From positions 5,456,001 through 5,520,000 of the forward strand of contig NZ_CP011319.1 of NCBI RefSeq assembly GCF_001865675.1: a stretch of 64,000 nucleotides of DNA, in the 5' to 3' direction. Source of the stretch: Janthinobacterium sp. 1_2014MBL_MicDiv (GTDB lineage: Bacteria > Pseudomonadota > Gammaproteobacteria > Burkholderiales > Burkholderiaceae_D). This document shows, one piece after another, positions 29,406 through 38,037 of the stretch. The notes under the pieces were generated by a model. It worked only from the letters and a program-made list of their open reading frames with translations. It was not told the DNA's origin and did no database searches. Both the position numbers and the translations under genes were made by a program. Positions within the stretch are counted from its first letter, which is position 1, and each line of letters begins with the position of its first letter.

Positions 29406-29553
29406 GCGGTATTCCTCTCAAGTCAGTAACGATGAGCACACTATGCGCCCATCCTTTGTTGAGAAAAATACCGCTCACCTCAAATAATATTTGACCCACA
29501 AGCAAATAAATACAGACATCGCCGGAAAATCCAGGAAAAGTCGCCGCCAGCCC

Positions 29554-29581
29554 TTGCATTCGCGTTTTGGTCTGCTATAAT
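29554..29581 (+). promoter_or_regulatory. sigma70 promoter of tRNA-Phe (first copy)
   Basis: A -35 box TTGCAT (29554-29559) and a perfect -10 box TATAAT (29576-29581) are 16 bases apart. The -10 box ends ten bases before the tRNA. The same TCTGCTATAATTCGCC context precedes the second tRNA-Phe copy. Confidence 0.75.
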
Positions 29582-29591
29582 TCGCCACCTT

Positions 29592-29667
29592 GGCCTGGTA
29601 GCTCAGTCGGTAGAGCAGAGGATTGAAAATCCTTGTGTCGGTGGTTCGATTCCGCCCCGGGCCACCA
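29592..29667 (+). tRNA. tRNA-Phe (anticodon GAA), copy 1
   Basis: This 76-nt cloverleaf starts GGCCTGGTAGCTCAGTCGG and has an encoded CCA end. The anticodon loop ATTGAAAAT gives GAA. It is a single-gene transcript with its own promoter and terminator. It is identical to the copy at 38926-39001. Confidence 0.97.
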
Positions 29668-29689
29668 AGAATACGCAGAACATATCAGA

Positions 29690-29716
29690 ACGCCAACCTT
29701 CGGGTTGGCGTTTTTG
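29690..29716 (+). terminator. Intrinsic terminator of tRNA-Phe copy 1
   Basis: CGCCAACC and GGTTGGCG form an eight-base-pair stem around the tetraloop TTCG, followed by TTTTTG. It is very similar to the terminator of the second copy. Confidence 0.88.
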
Positions 29717-29798
29717 TTTGTGGGCCACGCAAAAACGGGCCGTTTCCGGCCCGCAGCGGCTCCAGTCCGGCGCCGTCAGCGCCGGGCAAGCATCCCTC

Positions 29799-30338
29799 TT
29801 ACCACATCAAATCATCAGGAATCTGGAACGCCGCGTACGGATCGTCCTCGTCCACTTCGGTGCTGGCCTGCTTCACGCGCACGACGATGGCGGCGTCGCG
29901 TTCGGCGATCTTGTCGGCGATGATGCGCGGCACCAGTTCCACGGCGCCACCCAGGCAGACGATCACCAGGCGGCCCGCCACCAGATGCGCCTGCACGGCG
30001 GCCGTCACGTAGATGCGCTCGATCTTGTTATTAAATGTAAAGTTGTACGGCACGTCGCCGTGGTTGCCCTTGCTCTGGCGGTTCTGTTGCACCAGCTGCG
30101 CGATCTGCGCCACGATGGCCTTCTGGTTCGCGGCCGCGTCGCGCTGGGCGTTCAGTTCACGCGCCCGCTCGGCGTTCTTGCGCTGCGTCTCAAGCGCGGC
30201 CAGGCGCACCTCGTCGACGCTTTGCGTGCCGCTCTTACGCTCGTCCTTTTTTTGCTTGCTCTTGTCCTGGTTGGCCAGCTTGACCTTCTTCTTGTCGACC
30301 AGGCCGGCCTTTAAAAACTGCTCTTGCAACGAGACCAT
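29799..30338 (-). CDS. DUF2058 domain-containing protein (YaiL-like)
   Basis: The 179-residue cytosolic protein has a basic N-terminal half predicted to be a long coiled coil (VSLQEQFLKAGLVDKKKVK, then many K, R, Q and E) and a compact C-terminal half (YNFTFNNKIERIYV, LVIVCLGGAVELVP). I recognise this as the DUF2058 family, which includes E. coli YaiL. The molecular function is unknown, and nucleic-acid binding is only a guess from charge. The ATG at 30338 has GGAG seven bases upstream; the long upstream open frame is not conserved in character. Confidence 0.85.
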   Translation of the reverse strand: MVSLQEQFLKAGLVDKKKVKLANQDKSKQKKDERKSGTQSVDEVRLAALETQRKNAERARELNAQRDAAANQKAIVAQIAQLVQQNRQSKGNHGDVPYNFTFNNKIERIYVTAAVQAHLVAGRLVIVCLGGAVELVPRIIADKIAERDAAIVVRVKQASTEVDEDDPYAAFQIPDDLMW

Positions 30339-30615
30339 AACTACTCCGTATTGAGGGTGCGCCGGCCAAGGCAGCGGCATCGGCCGGTGGAAAGACGCTA
30401 GCATAGCAAAAAAAGGCGCGCCCGCCGCCGCCGCGTGGCGGCCCGGGCCAGCTCCGCGCCGGTATGGCGCCACGCCCTCATGCATCGGTAACAAAAAGAC
30501 ACACTCAATTGGATTTTTTGTTGATAAATGTCATATAGTTAGTTACGTTTTGCATATCGGCATTCCCATGCCGGTTGCATGCCCCTTCCCTAGCCCGCGT
30601 CTACAAGGATTTGCC

Positions 30616-30921
30616 ATGAAACAATTAATCGCCCTCTGCATCGCCGCCGCGTTTGCCGGCTCTGCCTTTGCTGCCGCGCCGGAAGCGGCCCCTGTCGCCA
30701 AGACGGCGCAACAGTCGAAGATGACCACCTGCAATGCAGATGCCGCCGGCAAGAAAGGCGATGAACGCAAGGCGTTCATGAAGGAATGCCTGAGCGCCAA
30801 GCCGGCACCGGCCATGACGCAGCAAAACAAGATGAAGGCGTGCAATGTTGACGCCAAGGACATGAAGGGCGACGAGCGCAAGGCCTTCATGAAATCGTGC
30901 CTGAGCGCGCCCAAGAAATAA
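30616..30921 (+). CDS. psiF: PsiF-repeat protein (phosphate starvation type)
   Basis: The 101-residue exported protein has a signal peptide cut near AFAAAPEA and two tandem PsiF repeats, each QQ.KM..CN.DA followed by KGDERKAFMK.CLS. The repeats are about 27 residues and each has two Cys. E. coli PsiF is induced by phosphate starvation and has no known activity. I found no clear Pho box upstream. The start at 30616 was chosen for the signal peptide; an upstream ATG at 30550 gives a non-signal extension. Confidence 0.88.
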   Translation: MKQLIALCIAAAFAGSAFAAAPEAAPVAKTAQQSKMTTCNADAAGKKGDERKAFMKECLSAKPAPAMTQQNKMKACNVDAKDMKGDERKAFMKSCLSAPKK

Positions 30922-30947
30922 GCGCCAGCGCGCGTTTCGCCCCACAG

Positions 30948-30971
30948 CGCCAGCCGGAAGGCTGGCGTTTT
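30948..30971 (+). terminator. Intrinsic terminator after psiF
   Basis: CGCCAGCC (30948-30955) pairs with GGCTGGCG (30960-30967) around GGAA, followed by TTTTC. It stops psiF transcription 25 bases before the next start. Confidence 0.8.
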
Positions 30972-30995
30972 CATTTCCACCGTACGGAGTTCCTC

Positions 30996-31391
30996 TTGTC
31001 CTGTCCGCATTCCTTCTGCCTCTCTTCCGCCGGCCGTCTGCTGGCCACGGCTGGCCTGGCCGTCCTCTTGCAAGGCTGCAACACAACAACACCGGCGCCG
31101 AGCGCCACACCGGCCGTCGTCGTGCCGGCCAGCATGCCGGCCGGCTGCGCAGCGCCAGCCTGGCCGCTGGAGGCGAAACGGCACGGCGCCCAGGGCAGGG
31201 TCACGCTGCGCTTCACGGTGGAAGCGGACGGCAAGGTCAGCAAGGCGGCAGTCATCCGCTCCAGCGGTTATCCCGCCCTCGACCAGGCGGCCCGCGAGGC
31301 GCTGGCCAAGTGCGTATTCAATCCCGAAACGCTGGACGGCAAGCCCGTCGCCAGCAAGGTAACCATGCCCTACCAGTGGATCAATGAATGA
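30996..31391 (+). CDS. Lipoprotein with TonB C-terminal domain
   Basis: Starting at TTG 30996 (ACGGAG six bases upstream), the 131-residue protein has a lipoprotein signal ending LLQGC (Cys28), a short Thr/Pro/Ala linker, and a TonB-C domain (GAQGRVTLRFTVEADGKVSK, AVIRSSGYPALDQAAREALAK, ending MPYQWINE). There is no transmembrane anchor, so it is not a classical TonB. Cys residues in CAAPAW and KCVFNP are typical of the domain family. The TTG start is inferred from the signal and ribosome-binding site. Confidence 0.75.
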   Translation: MSCPHSFCLSSAGRLLATAGLAVLLQGCNTTTPAPSATPAVVVPASMPAGCAAPAWPLEAKRHGAQGRVTLRFTVEADGKVSKAAVIRSSGYPALDQAAREALAKCVFNPETLDGKPVASKVTMPYQWINE

Positions 31392-31514
31392 TCGGCATTG
31401 AACGCTGGCTATCATGATTAATGATCAAGATGACATGAGGATTGATAGCGCGTAATATTTACTCAGCAGTATGAACGGCGCGGCAATAGCTCACCCAGGG
31501 GGAAGGACGGCAGC

Positions 31515-33767
31515 GTGGCGATATCGAGCGATCTCGCGCACTGGCGCGGCCTGGTCTTTACCCGCCTGCTGCAGGTGGTGTTGCTGCTTGGCATCGTGAC
31601 TGCCATTCCCAGCGCGCTGCTGGCCGCGCGCGAAGCTATCTGGTCCATAGTCGCCCTCGACATACTGGCCATCGGCTGGATCGGCGTCATCTGGCATCTG
31701 CGCGCCATGCCCTACCGCTGGCGCGTGTGGCAATTCCTCATCGTCGCCTACCTGGTGGGCGTCGGCCTGCTGCTGAAAATCGGCCCCGTCAGCCAGATCT
31801 ACATGATGATCATGCCCGTGCTGGCGGCGCTGTTGCTGGGCATGCTGCCAGCGCTGTCGACGCTGGCGCTGACCTCGCTGACCATCTTTTTCCTGGGCCT
31901 GCATCCCGACGTCGCCCTGCACATGCACGGCGTGCCCGACTCTCCCGTGCTGCGCGCGCTGATCGTGGCCCTGAACTTCCTGTTCATCGCCGCCGTGCTG
32001 ACCCTGTCCTGCGCCTTCCTGCTGCGCCACCTGGAACGCAGCGGGCAGGCCCTGTCGCAGCTCAACGCCGAGCTGGGCCTGACCGCCACGGCGCTGGCCC
32101 GCCTGAACGACATGGTGATGATCGCCGAGGTGGCCGACGCCCATGCCGGTACGGGCGCGGCGCCTGCCACGCGCATCATCTTCGTCAACGACGCCTTCGA
32201 ACGCAGCAGCGGCTATGCGCGCGCCGAGGCGCTGGGCCGCAGCCTGCTGTTCCAGCAGGGCCCCGCCACCGATGCGGACGAACTGGCGCGCATCGCCGCC
32301 GCCATGGCCGGCGCCCAGCCGGCACGCGCGGAATTGCTGAACTACGACAAGAGCGGCAAGGCGTACTGGGTGGAAGTGGAACTGGTGCCGTTCACGGATG
32401 CGGACGGCAGGCAGACGCACTGGGTGGCCGTCGAGCGCGAGATCGACGAACGCAAGAAATCGGAAGCGGACATCCACCGCCTGGCCTTCTACGATGTGCT
32501 GACGGGCTTGCCCAACCGGCGCCTGCTGATGGACCGCATCGGCCACCTGCTGGCCGCCGCGCCGCGCGACCATACAATCAGCGCGCTGATGTTCATCGAC
32601 CTCGACCACTTCAAGCACATCAACGACGCGCGCGGCCACGCCACCGGCGACGCGCTGCTGCGCATGGCGGGCGAACGGCTGGCACAGCTGATGCGCAAGG
32701 CCGACACGGTGGCGCGCCTGGGCGGCGATGAATTCGTCGTGCTGCTGGCGCACCTGGCCGCCGACGTCGACAGCGCCGCCCGCGCGGCGGCCCAGGTGGC
32801 CGAGAAAATCCGCGCCGCCATCGCGCGCGACTTCGATATCGGCGGGCAGTCCTACCACTGCTCGGCCAGCATCGGCGTGACCCTGCTGCCGAAAGCGGGC
32901 CAGCAGGCGCACGACCTGCTGCGCGAAGCCGACATCGCCATGTACCGCGCCAAGGCGGAAGGACGCAATGGCATCGCCTTTTTCGAGGCAGCCATGCAGG
33001 CGGGCCTGGAGCGCCGCCTGACCCTGGAACGGGCGCTGGCGCGCGCCCTCGATGCGGGCCAGCTACGCATGCACGTGCAGTCGCAGGTCGACCGCCACGG
33101 CCGGGTGACGGGCGCCGAATTGCTGATGCGCTGGCCGCAGCCGGACGGCAGCCAAATCGCGCCCGGCGTGTTCATCCCCATCGCCGAGGAATCGGGCCTG
33201 ATCGTCAGGCTCGGGCACTGGGCCCTGCGCGAGGCGTGCCGCGCCGCCACGCTGCTGGCGCAGGCCGGATCGCCCATCGCCGTGTCCGTGAACGTCAGTC
33301 CGGCGCAGTTTCGCCAGCCCGATTTCGCCGCCCGCGTGCAGGCCGCGCTGGCCGAGCATGGCACGCCGGCCACCGCCCTGATCCTGGAACTGACGGAAGG
33401 CCTGCTGATCGACCAGCGCGACGCCTCGCTGGCGCGCATGCGCGAACTGGCAGCCCTCGGCATCCGCTTTTCCATCGACGATTTCGGCACCGGCTATTCC
33501 AGCCTCGCCTACCTGACGTCGATGCCGCTGTACGAGCTGAAAATCGACAAGCGCTTCATCCGCGACGCGCGCGACACGGCCATCGTGCAGGCGATCCTGG
33601 CCATGGCGCGCCACCTGGGCTTGCGCGTCGTGGCCGAAGGCGTGGAAACGCAGGAGCAGGCCGATTTCCTCACCGCCCACGCCTGCGACGGCCTGCAGGG
33701 CTACCTGATTGCGCGGCCCATGCCGCTCGACGACTTTGTCGCTTGGCTGGCCCGGCCCCGCTCTTAG
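31515..33767 (+). CDS. GGDEF-EAL cyclic di-GMP enzyme with membrane and LOV-like PAS domains
   Basis: The 750-residue protein has five or six membrane helices (about 14-172), a PAS domain (about 185-315), GGDEF (about 318-490) and EAL (about 500-745). GGDEF is intact at 403-407 with RKAD (394-397) as inhibition site. In the EAL domain the signature reads ELL at 535-537, but its Glu, NVSPAQF, DDFGTGYSS (655-663), K676 and AEGVE are kept, so phosphodiesterase activity is plausible. The PAS domain looks like LOV, but the Cys position in GRSLLFQQG (241-249) is Leu. GTG start with GGAAGG upstream. Confidence 0.9.
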   Translation: MAISSDLAHWRGLVFTRLLQVVLLLGIVTAIPSALLAAREAIWSIVALDILAIGWIGVIWHLRAMPYRWRVWQFLIVAYLVGVGLLLKIGPVSQIYMMIMPVLAALLLGMLPALSTLALTSLTIFFLGLHPDVALHMHGVPDSPVLRALIVALNFLFIAAVLTLSCAFLLRHLERSGQALSQLNAELGLTATALARLNDMVMIAEVADAHAGTGAAPATRIIFVNDAFERSSGYARAEALGRSLLFQQGPATDADELARIAAAMAGAQPARAELLNYDKSGKAYWVEVELVPFTDADGRQTHWVAVEREIDERKKSEADIHRLAFYDVLTGLPNRRLLMDRIGHLLAAAPRDHTISALMFIDLDHFKHINDARGHATGDALLRMAGERLAQLMRKADTVARLGGDEFVVLLAHLAADVDSAARAAAQVAEKIRAAIARDFDIGGQSYHCSASIGVTLLPKAGQQAHDLLREADIAMYRAKAEGRNGIAFFEAAMQAGLERRLTLERALARALDAGQLRMHVQSQVDRHGRVTGAELLMRWPQPDGSQIAPGVFIPIAEESGLIVRLGHWALREACRAATLLAQAGSPIAVSVNVSPAQFRQPDFAARVQAALAEHGTPATALILELTEGLLIDQRDASLARMRELAALGIRFSIDDFGTGYSSLAYLTSMPLYELKIDKRFIRDARDTAIVQAILAMARHLGLRVVAEGVETQEQADFLTAHACDGLQGYLIARPMPLDDFVAWLARPRS

Positions 33768-33857
33768 CTTTCCGACATTTCCTGCATGAAACTCCTCCGC
33801 TAGAATACCGGCCTCATAGCCTGTACCTTCACCATCTCCTCGTTAAAGTGATCTCCG

Positions 33858-36260
33858 ATGCGTCTGGTTCTTCCCCTGTTGGCCCCTTCCCTGCTGCTGT
33901 CTCTGCTGGCCGCCGCCCTTCCCGCCGTCAGCGCGGCCCCCACCACCACCGCCCCCACGCCGATCACGCTGGACCAGGCCATGGCCGATCCCGACTGGAT
34001 CGGCACGCCCGTCGAAGCGGCATGGTGGGGCTGGAATGGCCAGCTCTACTACAAGCAGAAACGCCTCGGCTCGCCCCTGCGCGACACCTATCAATTGCCA
34101 AACGCCAGCGCCAAGCTCAATAGCGGCAAGAAAGTCGACGATGCGCAACTGGCGAACCTCGACGGCCAGCAGATGGTGCTCAACCGCGCCGGCACGCGCG
34201 CCATCCTGCTGCGCAACGGCGACTTGTTCGAGCGCGACCTGAAAAGCGGCAGCTTGACCCAGATCACGCGCGGCGTCTCGGCCATCAGCGACCCGCAATA
34301 TTCAAACGACGGCGCCGCCGTGCAGTACCGCAGCGGCACCGACTGGTTCAGCTGGAACCGTGCCGAGCGCCTGAGCGCCCCCGTCGCCCTGCTGCGCGCC
34401 GCCAAGGACCCGGACGCCAAGCCGGAAGCGGACGCCTTGCGCGAGCTGCAGCTGCGCCTGATCGTCAACCTGGCGCGCCAGAAGGAAGACCGCGAGGCGA
34501 GCCGCGAACGGCGCCAGGAAGAGCGCCGCCTGGACAGCACGCGCGCGCCGGAACCGCTCTACCTGGGAGACAAGGTGACGATTTCCGGCAGCGCCCTGTC
34601 GCCGGACGGCCGCTGGCTGCTGTTCGTCACGCAGGACAAGGCCGCCGAAAAAGGCAAGCTGGGCAAGCTGGCCCGCTACGTCACGGAAACGGGCTACCCG
34701 GAAGCGGACGACGAGCGCACGCGCGTGGGCCGCAACATGCCCATCGCGCAAAGCCTGAAACTGGCCGACCTGCGCACGGGCCAGGTACGCGAGATCGGCT
34801 TCGACAGCCTGCCCGGCATCGCCACCGACCCGCTGGCCTCGCTGCGCGCCGAACAGAAGCTGCCGCCCCTGAAAGGCAACCGTGGCGTGCGCGTCGATGC
34901 GCAGCGCGACGGCATCGCCTGGACCGATGACGGCAGCAAGGTAGCAGTGCGCATCCGTGCCATCGACAACAAGGACCGCTGGATCGCCAACGTCGACCTG
35001 GCCAACGCCGCCCTGCTGCCCGTGCACCGCATCAGCGACACGGCCTGGGTCAACCGCCGCGCCGACGAATTCGGCTGGCTGCCCGACAACGCCACCCTGT
35101 GGTACGTGTCCGAGGAAAGCGGCTATGCCCACCTGTACACGAAGACGGGCGCCGCGCCCGCGCGCGCCTTGACCAGCGGCCAGTGGGAAGTGAGCGCCGT
35201 CGAATGGAGCCGCGACGGCAAGACCGCCTACTTCATGTGCAACCCGCAGGCGCCAGGCACGTACGAAGTGTGCGCCAGCACGGCCAGGGATGGCGGCGCG
35301 CGCGAAGTGACGAATCTGAAAGGCGTGGAAAACTTCGGCCTGTCGCCCGATGGCGGCAAGCTGCTGCTGCGCTATTCCACCAGCTATATGCCGGCCCAGC
35401 TGGCGACGGTTGCCGTCGCGGGCGGCAAGGCGACGATCCTGACGGATACGCGCAGCGACGCCTTCAAGGCGCGCAACTGGGTCATGCCGCAGCTGGTGCA
35501 AGTGCCGTCCACGCATGGCGCGGCCCCCATCTGGGCCAAGCTGTACCGCCCCGCCAAACTGGAAGCCGGTAAACAGTATCCGATCGTCATGTTCGCGCAC
35601 GGCGCCGGCTACCTGCAGAACGTGACCGAGCGCTACCCTGTCTACTTCCGCGAACAGATGTTCCACAACCTGCTGGTGGAACAGGGGTATATCGTGCTCG
35701 ACGTCGACTACCGCGCGTCGCTCGGTTACGGCAGCGCCTGGCGTACGGCCATCTACCGCCAGATGGGCCACCCGGAACTGGAAGACTTCATTGATGGCGC
35801 CAATTGGCTGGCTCGGCAGCATCAGGGCGACATCCGGAACGTGGGCATCTATGGCGGCAGCTACGGCGGCTTCATGAGCCTGATGGCCCTGATGCGCGCA
35901 CCGGACGTGTTCAAGTCCGGCGCCGCCCTGCGTCCCGTAACGGACTGGACCACCTACAACCACGAGTACACGGCGAACATCCTGAACACGCCGGACGTCG
36001 ATCCGCAAGCGTATAAAATCTCGTCGCCGATCGAATACGCCGACAAGCTGACGGGCAACCTCTTGATCGCCCACGGCATGATCGACGATAACGTGTTTTA
36101 CCAGGACTCCGTGCGCCTGTCGCAGCGCTTGATCGAGCTCAAGAAGGACAACTGGGAAATGGCCAGCTACCCGATGGAGCGTCACGGTTTCGTGCAACCG
36201 GAAGCGTGGTATGACGAGTACCGCCGCATCTATCAGTTGTTCCAGAGAACATTGAAATAA
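33858..36260 (+). CDS. S9 family prolyl-oligopeptidase-type serine peptidase
   Basis: The 800-residue exported peptidase has a signal peptide cut near VSAAP (25-27), a beta-propeller region (about 40-540) and an alpha/beta-hydrolase domain. The catalytic Ser668 lies in YGGSYGGF, Asp743 in HGMIDDNVF and His776 in MERHGF, the order and spacing of dipeptidyl peptidase IV-like enzymes. It probably cleaves short peptides in the periplasm. A charged segment (about 205-235, RQKEDREASRERRQEERR) is an unusual insert in the propeller. It stands alone and ends at a strong terminator. Confidence 0.92.
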   Translation: MRLVLPLLAPSLLLSLLAAALPAVSAAPTTTAPTPITLDQAMADPDWIGTPVEAAWWGWNGQLYYKQKRLGSPLRDTYQLPNASAKLNSGKKVDDAQLANLDGQQMVLNRAGTRAILLRNGDLFERDLKSGSLTQITRGVSAISDPQYSNDGAAVQYRSGTDWFSWNRAERLSAPVALLRAAKDPDAKPEADALRELQLRLIVNLARQKEDREASRERRQEERRLDSTRAPEPLYLGDKVTISGSALSPDGRWLLFVTQDKAAEKGKLGKLARYVTETGYPEADDERTRVGRNMPIAQSLKLADLRTGQVREIGFDSLPGIATDPLASLRAEQKLPPLKGNRGVRVDAQRDGIAWTDDGSKVAVRIRAIDNKDRWIANVDLANAALLPVHRISDTAWVNRRADEFGWLPDNATLWYVSEESGYAHLYTKTGAAPARALTSGQWEVSAVEWSRDGKTAYFMCNPQAPGTYEVCASTARDGGAREVTNLKGVENFGLSPDGGKLLLRYSTSYMPAQLATVAVAGGKATILTDTRSDAFKARNWVMPQLVQVPSTHGAAPIWAKLYRPAKLEAGKQYPIVMFAHGAGYLQNVTERYPVYFREQMFHNLLVEQGYIVLDVDYRASLGYGSAWRTAIYRQMGHPELEDFIDGANWLARQHQGDIRNVGIYGGSYGGFMSLMALMRAPDVFKSGAALRPVTDWTTYNHEYTANILNTPDVDPQAYKISSPIEYADKLTGNLLIAHGMIDDNVFYQDSVRLSQRLIELKKDNWEMASYPMERHGFVQPEAWYDEYRRIYQLFQRTLK

Positions 36261-36266
36261 ACCGCG

Positions 36267-36292
36267 ATGCCCGCTTGATGCGGGCATTTTTT
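36267..36292 (+). terminator. Intrinsic terminator after the S9 peptidase
   Basis: ATGCCCGC (36267-36274) and GCGGGCAT (36280-36287) form an eight-base-pair stem with loop TTGAT, followed by a T-run. It starts six bases after the stop codon. Confidence 0.88.
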
Positions 36293-36327
36293 ATGCCGGC
36301 GCATTCGGCGGCACGGAAGCAACGGAA

Positions 36328-36354
36328 GGGGTCAGACCCGCCGGATCTGTCCCC
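36328..36354. repeat. Short imperfect palindrome with GGGGTCAGA / TCTGTCCCC ends
   Basis: GGGGTCAGA (36328-36336) and TCTGTCCCC (36346-36354) pair at eight of nine positions. It lies between convergent genes. GGGGTCAGACCC-type elements are, as I recall, scattered between genes in this bacterial family; I could not count copies. Confidence 0.4.
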
Positions 36355-36365
36355 GGGCCAATCAC

Positions 36366-37361
36366 TCAGTCAAACGGCACGGGCCGCGGCGTGGTATCCG
36401 ACGATGGCGGCAGGATCGGCAGCACGATGTGCGGCTGCTTGCCCGTCAGGGTTTTCAGGAAGGCCACCAGCTTGGCGTTCTCGTCCGGCGTAAACGTGCG
36501 GCCCAGCTGCAATCGGCCCATGACGTCGACGGCCTGCGTCAGGGTCGCCGCCTCGCCATCGTGGAAGTAGGGGTAGGTCAGCTCCACGTTGCGCAGGGTC
36601 GGCACCTTGAAGTTGAAACGGTCCCCATCCTTGCCCGTCACGGCCGAGCGCCCTTCGGCCGTCATCGCCGTCTTGTACGGTTCCACCACGCCCATCTTCT
36701 GGAAGGTATTGCCGCCCACGGCAGGGCCGTTATGGCAGGCGATGCAGCCGCTCGACTTGAACAGCCGGTAGCCGGCCAGCTCATCCTTCGTCAGCGCGCT
36801 TTTCTTGCCGCCTAGCCATTGATCGAAACGGGACCCGGGCGTCACCAGCACTTCCTCGAAGGCGGCGATGGCGCGCGTGACTTGTTCGATGGTCAGTTTA
36901 TCCTGGCCAAACACATGCCGGAATTGCGCGCGGTAGGCGGGAATCGAGGCCAGCACGTCGATGGCAAGCTCGTGCGTAAAAGCCATCTCGCCGGGATTGG
37001 CGATGGGGCCGCCCGCCTGCTCCTGCAAGTCCTTGGCGCGGCCATCCCAGAATTGCGCCACGTTCATGCTGGAATTGAGCACCGTCGGTGAATTGATGGG
37101 GCCGCGTTGCCAGTTGTGGCCGATCGACGTCTTGATGTTATCGGTGCCGCCCATGCTCAAGTTATGGCAGCTATTGCAGGAAATAAAGCCCGAGCGCGAC
37201 AGGCGCGGGTCGAAAAACAGCTTCTTGCCCAACTCGACCATCGCCGGATTGCCCACCTTGGCGGCGACAATGGGCTGGATCGGTTCTTTCTCGGCGGCAT
37301 GCAGGGGGACGCCGAATGCGAGGCTGGCGATGAAGAGGAAGGGGGATATGGTGCGGCGCAT
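36366..37361 (-). CDS. Dihaem cytochrome-c peroxidase
   Basis: The 331-residue periplasmic enzyme reduces hydrogen peroxide with electrons from cytochrome c. A signal peptide ends near PLHAAE. Two haem-binding motifs are CNSCH (62-66) and CIACH (206-210). The segments LFFDPRLSRSGFISC, GRAKDLQEQAGGPI and VPTLRNVELTYPYFHDG are characteristic of the bacterial CcpA/MauG superfamily. The two-haem layout and length favour a peroxidase over MauG. It is convergent with the S9 peptidase. Confidence 0.92.
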   Translation of the reverse strand: MRRTISPFLFIASLAFGVPLHAAEKEPIQPIVAAKVGNPAMVELGKKLFFDPRLSRSGFISCNSCHNLSMGGTDNIKTSIGHNWQRGPINSPTVLNSSMNVAQFWDGRAKDLQEQAGGPIANPGEMAFTHELAIDVLASIPAYRAQFRHVFGQDKLTIEQVTRAIAAFEEVLVTPGSRFDQWLGGKKSALTKDELAGYRLFKSSGCIACHNGPAVGGNTFQKMGVVEPYKTAMTAEGRSAVTGKDGDRFNFKVPTLRNVELTYPYFHDGEAATLTQAVDVMGRLQLGRTFTPDENAKLVAFLKTLTGKQPHIVLPILPPSSDTTPRPVPFD

Positions 37362-37569
37362 GGTCTAACTCCTGGAAACATTCCCGAATCGGCGGCGCGC
37401 GCCGGCGCGGGAATGCAGCGCGCCGGCCCGGTCGCCACCCGTACATCGCGGATTGGATGTTAATTTATATTAACTTTGACGAGTTGATAATGAAAATGAC
37501 GGGGATCAAGGTTCTCGCCTAGCGCGAATCGTGCTTGCCATTTACGCAAGCGTGGCACATGATGAAGGC

Positions 37570-38001
37570 ATGACGACATCCACCACCTCCGCCCTGCTGC
37601 GCGCCGCGTGCGCCAGCTTCCTGCTGCTGGCCGCCAGCGCCTGCGGCAGCGCCCCCACGCAAGACGATGCGCCGCCCGCTCCCGGCAATGCCGGCTTGCT
37701 GGCGCAAATCCAGGCGGAAGTGGGCACCGCCGCCTGCGATTCCACCCAGCAATGCCAAACCATCGCCATCGGCGCCAAGGCGTGCGGCGGCCCCGAGCGC
37801 TACCTGGCCTGGTCCAGCAAAGTTAATGATGGCAAGAAACTCAAGGCACTGGCCCAGGCGCAAGCCGAAGCGAGCCGCAAGCAGCAGCAAGCCGATGGCA
37901 TGATGTCGACCTGCTCCATCGTCACGGATCCGGGCGCCACTTGCGAAGCGGGACGCTGCGTGCTGCAAAAGAGCGGCCTGGGCGGCAACTCCGCGCTATA
38001 G
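37570..38001 (+). CDS. Hypothetical Cys-rich lipoprotein
   Basis: The 143-residue protein starts at ATG 37570 and has a lipoprotein signal ending in LAASAC (Cys25). The mature part holds five further Cys, in AACDSTQQCQ, KACGGPERYLAWSS and near the end (STCSIV, ATCEAGRCV), likely forming disulfides. I have seen similar small lipoproteins with the CGGP.RYLAWS motif in Proteobacteria but know no function or formal name. It is divergent from the peroxidase gene, with a 208-base gap between starts. Confidence 0.75.
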   Translation: MTTSTTSALLRAACASFLLLAASACGSAPTQDDAPPAPGNAGLLAQIQAEVGTAACDSTQQCQTIAIGAKACGGPERYLAWSSKVNDGKKLKALAQAQAEASRKQQQADGMMSTCSIVTDPGATCEAGRCVLQKSGLGGNSAL

Positions 38002-38037
38002 CCGCTGGCGCAGCGGCTAGTGGGGGATTGCAACCTG

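Noticed and set aside
31410..31440. ATGATTAATGATCAA before the GGDEF-EAL gene as an FNR box
   Set aside because: The half-sites are five bases apart instead of four and the first base does not fit.
37460..37473. TTAATTTATATTAA upstream of the cytochrome-c peroxidase as an FNR box
   Set aside because: The spacing is right, but the G and C bases that FNR requires are missing in both arms. Oxygen control of this gene is plausible but not shown by this site.
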